NCBI RefSeq assembly: GCF_938045405.1
Contig: NZ_CALIMW010000115.1
Span: 1-9,911 of the forward strand
DNA from: an uncultured Campylobacter sp.
GTDB lineage: Bacteria; Campylobacterota; Campylobacteria; Campylobacterales; Campylobacteraceae
Length of the DNA stretch: 9,911 bases
Reading direction: 5' to 3'
The notes beneath the pieces are model-generated. The model worked only from the letters and a program-made list of their open reading frames with translations. It was not told where the DNA came from and did not search any database. The position numbers and the translations under genes were made by a program. Of this stretch, positions 5,547-9,911 are shown one piece after another. Each line of letters opens with the position of its first letter. Within the stretch, counting starts at the first letter, position 1.

Positions 5547-8468
5547 TTATGCTCTTTCTAGTCTGCAAAGACCGGCGTTAAATTCCGAAATTTGCGTATT
5601 TATGTCAAAGCCGTAGTTGGTAATCGTATTTGAGCTCTCGCCTCTGATATATGGCTTAGTACCCTCAGGGTAACGCTCGCTTAGATCCTCGCCTTGGAAA
5701 ATTCCCGCGAAGTTATACGGCATAACAATACGATCAGGCGTTACGGCGTGCGAATAGATGCACTTGACTTTGATCTTCGTGCCTTGCGGCGAATGAATCC
5801 ACATCATCTCGCCATCTTTGATACCTTTGTCAGCGGCAAGCTTAGGATTTACGTGCGCAAACATCTCCGGAGTAATCGCTGAAAGATACTTGCTCGTGCG
5901 CTCAATCATGCCCGCACCGCTTAAATTTACAAGCCTTAACGAGCTTACGATAGTAGGGAAGTCCTTGCTCCAATCCTGCTTTTTCTGCTCGGAAATAAAT
6001 CTCGTAAAGACGCGGAAATTTCGTTTTTGATCCGCAAAGGTCGGATATTTCTCCACCAAATCCCATCTCGGCGAGTGGATCGGTTCGCGATGCTTTGGAA
6101 TTTGATCCGCAAACTGCCAAACCTTCGCTCTTGCTCTTGCGTTTCCGCAAGGACAAATTCCAAACTCGCGGCATTTTTTAGCGATAATGCCACTATAATC
6201 TGTGCTCCACGTAGGCCCCATCTTGGCTTTTTCATCCTCGCTTAGCGTGATGCCTAAAACCTGCTCGATATTTGCCTTGGTAATCTCCGCGTGTCCGCCC
6301 GAAATTTTTGAGCCAGGAAGGGTAATGCTCTCGTCGGCTAGCTGCGAAACGCCGTCGTGTTCTAAGCCGAAGCGGTTTCTAAATCCCATACCGCCGTCGG
6401 CATAAGGCTTAGTTACGTCGTAAAGAATCGGCGTGCCCGGGTGTTGCGTATCCCAGCAAGGCCATGGAAGCCCGTAGTATTCGCCCTCTACTTCTCCACC
6501 TATGCCGCGCAAAGTATCGGGATCAAATAGATGCCAATTTTTCTGTTGTCTGCGAAATCTAGCTGCGGTACGACCGTTATTTCCAATACTTTGAGTATTG
6601 CGTGCGATCTCATCGGTAGCGTCGTCAGGCCAAACAAAATCGTCTTTAACCTGCTTAAGCTCGCCATCAACGATGCCCATCTTCATGCCGCGAACGTATT
6701 CGTCGTAAAAGCCGAATTTTTTCGCGAATAAAAACATTACCTCCTGATCCTCTTTGCTCTCAAATAGAGGCTTAACAATCTGAGTTCTCCACTGGCCGCT
6801 GCGGTTTGTAGCGCTTAGATGACCTTCGCTCTCAAACTGCGTAGCTACCGGCAAAACATAAATTCCATCCGGTCTATCGTTTAGAATCGCTACTTCGTTT
6901 AAAAATGGCTCGGCGACTACCAGCATATCGATCTTACCTAACGCTTCTTGAGTCTCTCGAACGTGTGCCATAGAAGTAATTCCTGTGCCTTGCACCCAAA
7001 GAACGCGGACATTGCCACTACTTAAAACGGGCTCATTTTTCAAAACGCCCTGCCACCATTTAGATAGCGAAAAGCCCTTTTCGTTGCGCCAGTTTATCAC
7101 ATCTTGCTCGATGCTCGGATCGTAGTGAAAATACTCGGTAAAATTCGTACCAGGCACTTTTTCACCCTGCTTTTCGTGCGGCTGCTTAGTAGAGACGGCA
7201 AATCTTTTAATAAACTGCTCGTAATCTACGCCCCAGCCCTTGCAGAAGTGCTTCCAAGCGTTATCGGCTAGCCCGTAATACGCAGGTAAGCTATCGGAGA
7301 GATTGCACATATCGGTAGCGCCCTGAACATTATCATGGCCTCGAAGGATGTTGCAGCCGCCGCCCGGCTTGCCCATATTGCCTAGTATGAGCTGCAAAAG
7401 AGCCAAAATTCTAGTATTAGAACTTCCGATCGAGTGCTGTGTAATGCCTAGAGCCCAGCATAAAGTAGCGGGCTTTGTGGTAGCAAACATCCTCGTAAAT
7501 TCTATCAGCTCCTCTTCTTTGCAGCCGGTGACATTGGCTACCTCTTTAGGATCCCACTTCTCAGCTTCGGCTCTAATCTCCTCTACAGCGTAGGTTCTGG
7601 TTTTTATTAGCTCCTTATCTTCCCAGCCGTTTTTAAAGATTAGATGCAGCATTCCGTACACAAACGCTATATCGGTTCCCGGACGAATTCTAATATACAT
7701 ATCGGCCTTAGCCGCAGTTCTAGTAAAATTTGGATCAACTACAACGATTTTCGCGCCGTTTCTATCGCGAGCCTGAAGAGCGTGCTTCATAGCTCCCACT
7801 GGATTTGCAACCGCGGAATTCGCACCTATAAAAAGGATCATTTTAGAATTTTTCGCCATATCGCCTACGTGATTTGTCATAGCTCCATAACCCCAAGTAT
7901 TCGCCACACCGGCGACTGTTGCGCTATGTCAAATTCTAGCTACGTGGTCGTTGCTGTTCGTACCCCAAAAAGCTGCAAATTTTCTAAAGTAATACGCTTG
8001 TTCGTTGCAAAATTTAGCCGAGCCCAGAAACACTACACTATCTGGGCCGTCCTCTTTGCGAACTTGAAGCATTTTATCGCCGATTTCGTTAACGGCTTGC
8101 TCCCAACTTATGCGCTCCCATTTACCGCCAACCTTTTTGAGCGGATATTTAAGACGCATTTTAGATTTGGTTAGATCGATTTGATCGATTCCCTTACAGC
8201 AGTGACTGCCCTGCGAGATCGGGTGATCTACTGCCATATCTTGGCGAATCCAGGTATTGGTGCTCTCATCCACTTGAGCCTCGATACCGCAGCCTACGGA
8301 ACAGATCGAACATATCGTTCGCTTCATAACGGAACCTGGAAATGGGTTTTTGATCTCTTGCTCAGTAGCGGCTCTTAGCGTATTATTTTCGCCAAACGCG
8401 GCTACGCTGCTCGCTCCTAAAGCGGCGAGTTTCAAAAACGATCTCCTTCCGATTGCATTCTCACTCAT
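5547..8468 (-). CDS. fdhA: Formate dehydrogenase catalytic (alpha) subunit, selenoprotein with in-frame UGA
   Basis: A 973-residue molybdo/tungsto-enzyme oxidising formate to CO2, exported by the Tat route. Residues 7-13 (GRRSFLK) and the hydrophobic stretch after them are the twin-arginine signal. C53/C56/C60 and C90 (CSICSVGC...CCKG) bind the proximal [4Fe-4S] cluster. Codon 180 is UGA at 7931-7929, in the family's active-site position: ARI-U-HSATVAG..GAMTNH parallels ARV-U-HGPTVA..GAMTNH of E. coli FdnG. The frame then runs 793 codons to TAA at 5549-5547, so UGA is read as selenocysteine; His181 is the adjacent catalytic histidine. The C-terminal 150 residues are the molybdopterin dinucleotide-binding domain. 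Start: ATG 8468 with AGGAG 7 nt upstream overlapping the TAG of the preceding gene. A pipeline that does not recode UGA would report two separate genes. Confidence 0.95.
7901..7931 (-). promoter_or_regulatory. Bacterial SECIS element with the selenocysteine UGA codon of fdhA
   Basis: UGA occupies 7931-7929. Downstream, UCGCC (7915-7911) pairs with GGCGA (7905-7901) around the loop GGUGU (7910-7906). In E. coli fdhF the SelB-binding loop GGUC starts 21 nt after the U of UGA; here the loop GGU starts at the same distance. A lower pairing CAUA (7928-7925) with UAUG (7889-7886) is possible. This places the structure where SelB needs it, inside the coding sequence. Confidence 0.85.
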
Positions 8469-8478
8469 GAAAATTCTC

Positions 8479-8676
8479 CTAGTAAGCTACTTTATAGTAT
8501 TTTTTCCACGCTTCACTCTCCCAGTAAAGCACCTCTTTTTTCGGTGATTTGCCACGAACGGTATCGCCATAGTCCTGCTCGCTTTTCGCTAGAGCCTGAG
8601 ACGCGGCAACGCCCACGGCACCTACTGCGCCGATTTTTAGAGATTTTTTAAGAAAATCCCTGCGTTTGTTCTCCAT
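8479..8676 (-). CDS. Small twin-arginine protein of the formate dehydrogenase region
   Basis: A 65-residue protein matching the short 'formate dehydrogenase region TAT target' family (TIGR02811) in size, signal and position directly before fdhA. R5-R6 in NKRRDFLKKS form the Tat motif, followed by a hydrophobic stretch (IGAVGAVGVAASQALA) and probable cleavage after ALA30. That leaves a mature part of only 35 residues, KSEQDYGDTVRGKSPKKEVL and a Trp/Tyr-rich end (YWESEAWKKYYKVAY). AAAGGAAA lies before the ATG. Its stop overlaps the ribosome binding site of fdhA, so it is the first gene of the fdh transcript. Its function is unknown: it might be a third small subunit, an assembly factor, or a membrane tether if the Tat helix is not cleaved. 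Confidence 0.88.
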   Translation of the reverse strand: MENKRRDFLKKSLKIGAVGAVGVAASQALAKSEQDYGDTVRGKSPKKEVLYWESEAWKKYYKVAY

Positions 8677-8724
8677 GGTTTTCCTTTGTGAAGAAATCGC
8701 TTTAAATCTTTTATTGTAGTAACG

Positions 8725-8735
8725 CCTGTTACAGG
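8725..8735. promoter_or_regulatory. Palindrome in the fdh leader, possible operator
   Basis: CCTGT-T-ACAGG is a perfect 5+5 inverted repeat with a 1-nt centre. It overlaps a second repeat, GTAAC..GTTAC. It lies about 15 nt downstream of the -10 element, close to the expected transcript start, where a repressor could act. No regulator can be named from the sequence. Confidence 0.3.
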
Positions 8736-8750
8736 ATTTAAGTCTAATGA

Positions 8751-8756
8751 ATTATA
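8751..8756 (-). promoter_or_regulatory. Promoter of the small Tat gene-fdhA-fdhB operon
   Basis: Minus-strand TCGTTATAATTCATTAG contains a consensus -10 TATAAT at 8756-8751, with T-rich DNA (CTGCCTTTTCG) upstream and no clear -35, the usual Campylobacter form. The leader to the ATG at 8676 would be about 68 nt. It sits between the chaperone gene's terminator and the operon, so fdhA is likely transcribed separately from the chaperone. Confidence 0.6.
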
Positions 8757-8837
8757 ACGAAAAGGCAGTGAGATGGAAATTAAATTTTAAGTTACTTTTT
8801 AAATTTTATTTAAAATTCAAAATATAAAGTTCTAACT

Positions 8838-8870
8838 AAAAAACTACTCGCAAAACTCGAGCTTGCGAGT
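8838..8870 (-). terminator. Rho-independent terminator of the TorD-like gene
   Basis: ACTCGCAA (8846-8853) and TTGCGAGT (8863-8870) form a perfect 8-bp stem with a 9-nt loop. On the minus strand the stem is followed by AG and then T6 (8843-8838). It lies 59 nt after the TorD-like stop and before the fdh promoter. Confidence 0.8.
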
Positions 8871-8928
8871 TTAAAATTTAACCGAAATTCTGCTTTCGCG
8901 TTAAGATTTCCGTTAAAAATTTTATTTA

Positions 8929-9798
8929 TCAATCCAGATCAAAAATATCTTCCGGATTGGTAAATTTATTTTGATAGCCACCTTTTTTGATCGCTTCCTT
9001 AACGACGCTGCGATCTTTCTTTTGCGGAGCGGTAAGCGCTAAAAGCGAGCGCTCAAGCGCAAAAAAGCTTCTCATTAGTGCGCCTAATGATTTGAAAAAA
9101 TCCGCCCGCACATGCCCGCACAAAAGCTCGCTAAACTCATCCACAAAGCTATTGGTGACATTCGTAAAAAGCTCTAACGCCAGCGCTTCGCCGTCTTGCG
9201 CGCCGACGAAATTTTTAGCGCATTGCGCGCTCGCAGTATTTTTACCATCCTGCGGGCCTATAAAATTTTTACTGCCATGCGAATCTACAGAATTTTTTCC
9301 GTCTTGCGCCGTCAAGCTCGCGCTATTCGTAAAATTTTGCTCGTTTGCCACGGAATTTTGTCCGTTTAAAACCGCGCTGTGTTTTGCAGCCGCGTCGCGC
9401 AGCAGAGTTGAATGCAGGTAAAAAATAAATCCCACATAATCCTCGCACTCTTTGCAAAGCTCCATATTGCGGCGAAATTTACTCTTTTTTAGCACGTCGA
9501 TTACCGCGACACGCATACGTCCATCGTCGCGTCCCTCGTCGTAGAAGCTCGCACTCATCGGCACATTGGCGTATGAAAAATCAAAAAGCACGGAATTTTG
9601 CTCGCTTTTAAACGCTGCAAAATCGAATTTCGCCAAATTTTGAAATTCCGCCTCATCGCTAGGCACAATGGGCGAGCTGCGTAAAAACTCCAGCTGCTCC
9701 TTCCAGCGCTTAAATTTCGCATCCGTTTCATAGAAAAAAAACGGAATTGCAAAAAATTCGTAGTAGTAGCTTCTTGCTTGAAGTAGATTCGCATCCAT
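8929..9798 (-). CDS. TorD-like chaperone for formate dehydrogenase, with tandem-repeat insert
   Basis: A 289-residue protein in the position of the TorD-family maturation factor found beside fdhA in Campylobacter. Such proteins bind the Tat signal of the molybdoenzyme and hold it in the cytoplasm until the cofactor is loaded. N-terminal helices (ARSYYYEFFAIPFFFYETD), the central CKECEDYVGFIFYLHSTLLR (residues 115-134) and the helix LFTNVTNSFVDEFSELLCG (210-228) followed by FFKSLGALMRSFFALE fit the all-helical fold. C115 and C118 form a CxxC not general to TorD. Residues about 141-204 are an Asn/Ser/Gly/Gln-rich insert with an 18-residue tandem repeat, making the protein longer than typical TorD (about 200 residues). 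The ATG overlaps the upstream stop as TAATG. No matching chaperone motif is decisive; context carries much of the call. Confidence 0.8.
   Translation of the reverse strand: MDANLLQARSYYYEFFAIPFFFYETDAKFKRWKEQLEFLRSSPIVPSDEAEFQNLAKFDFAAFKSEQNSVLFDFSYANVPMSASFYDEGRDDGRMRVAVIDVLKKSKFRRNMELCKECEDYVGFIFYLHSTLLRDAAAKHSAVLNGQNSVANEQNFTNSASLTAQDGKNSVDSHGSKNFIGPQDGKNTASAQCAKNFVGAQDGEALALELFTNVTNSFVDEFSELLCGHVRADFFKSLGALMRSFFALERSLLALTAPQKKDRSVVKEAIKKGGYQNKFTNPEDIFDLD
9199..9306 (-). repeat. Two 54-nt tandem repeats inside the TorD-like gene
   Basis: Units 9253-9306 and 9199-9252 encode QDGKNSVDSHGSKNFIGP and QDGKNTASAQCAKNFVGA (9 of 18 residues identical, about two thirds of bases by eye). A third copy starts as QDG at 9198. 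The plus-strand words CCGTCTTGCG/CCATCCTGCG recur at 9191, 9245 and 9299, exactly 54 nt apart. A more decayed unit may precede it (NGQNSVANEQNF). The frame is preserved. Confidence 0.8.
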
Positions 9799-9911
9799 TA
9801 CATTGCCCCTTTTCTAGCATCTTCTATCTGCTTTTTTATCATTATTTTCGCCTTGCAATCGCCGCAGCAAAAAAGAGTCTTCATCTTTTCAGGCTCGTTT
9901 GCAAAATGCGC
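9798..9911 (-). CDS. C-terminal end of a small Cys-containing protein of unknown function (5' end outside window)
   Basis: The last 37 codons of a gene entering from beyond base 9911. The readable end contains EPEKMKTLFCCGDCKAKIMI followed by a charged helix KKQIEDARKGAM and TAA at 9800-9798. FCCGDCK has three cysteines in five residues, suggesting a metal or Fe-S site, perhaps completed by cysteines upstream. The stop overlaps the TorD-like ATG (TAATG), so the two are translationally coupled and probably related in function. I do not recognise the family. An internal ATG (at KMKTL) could start a very short protein, but the frame stays open to the window edge. Confidence 0.6.
   Translation of the reverse strand, partial: AHFANEPEKMKTLFCCGDCKAKIMIKKQIEDARKGAM

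Noticed and set aside
7929..8468. Independent short protein ending at TGA, giving a truncated fdhA pseudogene
   Set aside because: The TGA is at the family's selenocysteine site, has a SECIS hairpin, and the frame continues uninterrupted to the normal end.
9199..9306. CRISPR-like array from regular 54-nt spacing
   Set aside because: Units are contiguous, divergent and in frame within a gene; there is no repeat-spacer structure.
8987..9421. 144-residue Ser/Cys-rich plus-strand frame
   Set aside because: Antisense shadow of the TorD-like gene and its repeat.

Overview
The window looks like a chromosomal segment of an epsilonproteobacterium, most likely a Campylobacter of moderate G+C (the oral C. 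gracilis/showae/rectus/curvus type). The basis is the dense use of AAATTT/AAAATTTT words in and between genes, promoters with a good -10 and no clear -35, and a selenocysteine formate dehydrogenase locus of Campylobacter/Wolinella layout. The species is inferred, not shown. Every gene supported here lies on the minus strand, so transcription runs from high to low coordinates.

Region 1 (about 9911 to 4887) is the formate dehydrogenase locus. In transcription order it holds: the 3' end of a small Cys-rich gene of unknown function; a TorD-like maturation chaperone carrying an inserted tandem repeat; a strong terminator; a promoter and leader; a 65-residue twin-arginine protein; the selenoprotein catalytic subunit fdhA, split by an in-frame UGA that is followed by a bacterial SECIS hairpin; and the iron-sulfur subunit fdhB, followed by two hairpins. 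The usual cytochrome b subunit gene fdhC is not next to fdhB. The chaperone would guide cofactor loading and Tat export, and FdhA/FdhB would oxidise formate in the periplasm and pass electrons on.

Region 2 (4793 to 2048) is a compact four-gene operon with its own extended -10 promoter: a TraT-like outer-membrane lipoprotein (TTG start), a two-helix membrane protein with a long Asn/Ser/Ala-rich repeat tail, a LysE/ArgO-type amino-acid exporter (TTG start), and a soluble protein of unknown function. Spacing is 39 nt or less throughout, including one ATGA overlap.

Region 3 (2047 to 996) is mostly non-coding. It contains a short DUF2892-like membrane gene broken by two compensating single-base shifts, both in homopolymer runs. 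Region 4 (995 to 1) is the first 331 codons of a saccharopine-dehydrogenase-family gene, probably the carboxyspermidine/carboxynorspermidine dehydrogenase of polyamine synthesis.

The points most worth a second look are the Sec codon and SECIS, the repeat-expanded segments in two unrelated proteins, the small Tat protein, the doubly frameshifted DUF2892 gene and the missing fdhC. No CRISPR array, tRNA, rRNA or insertion sequence was found.
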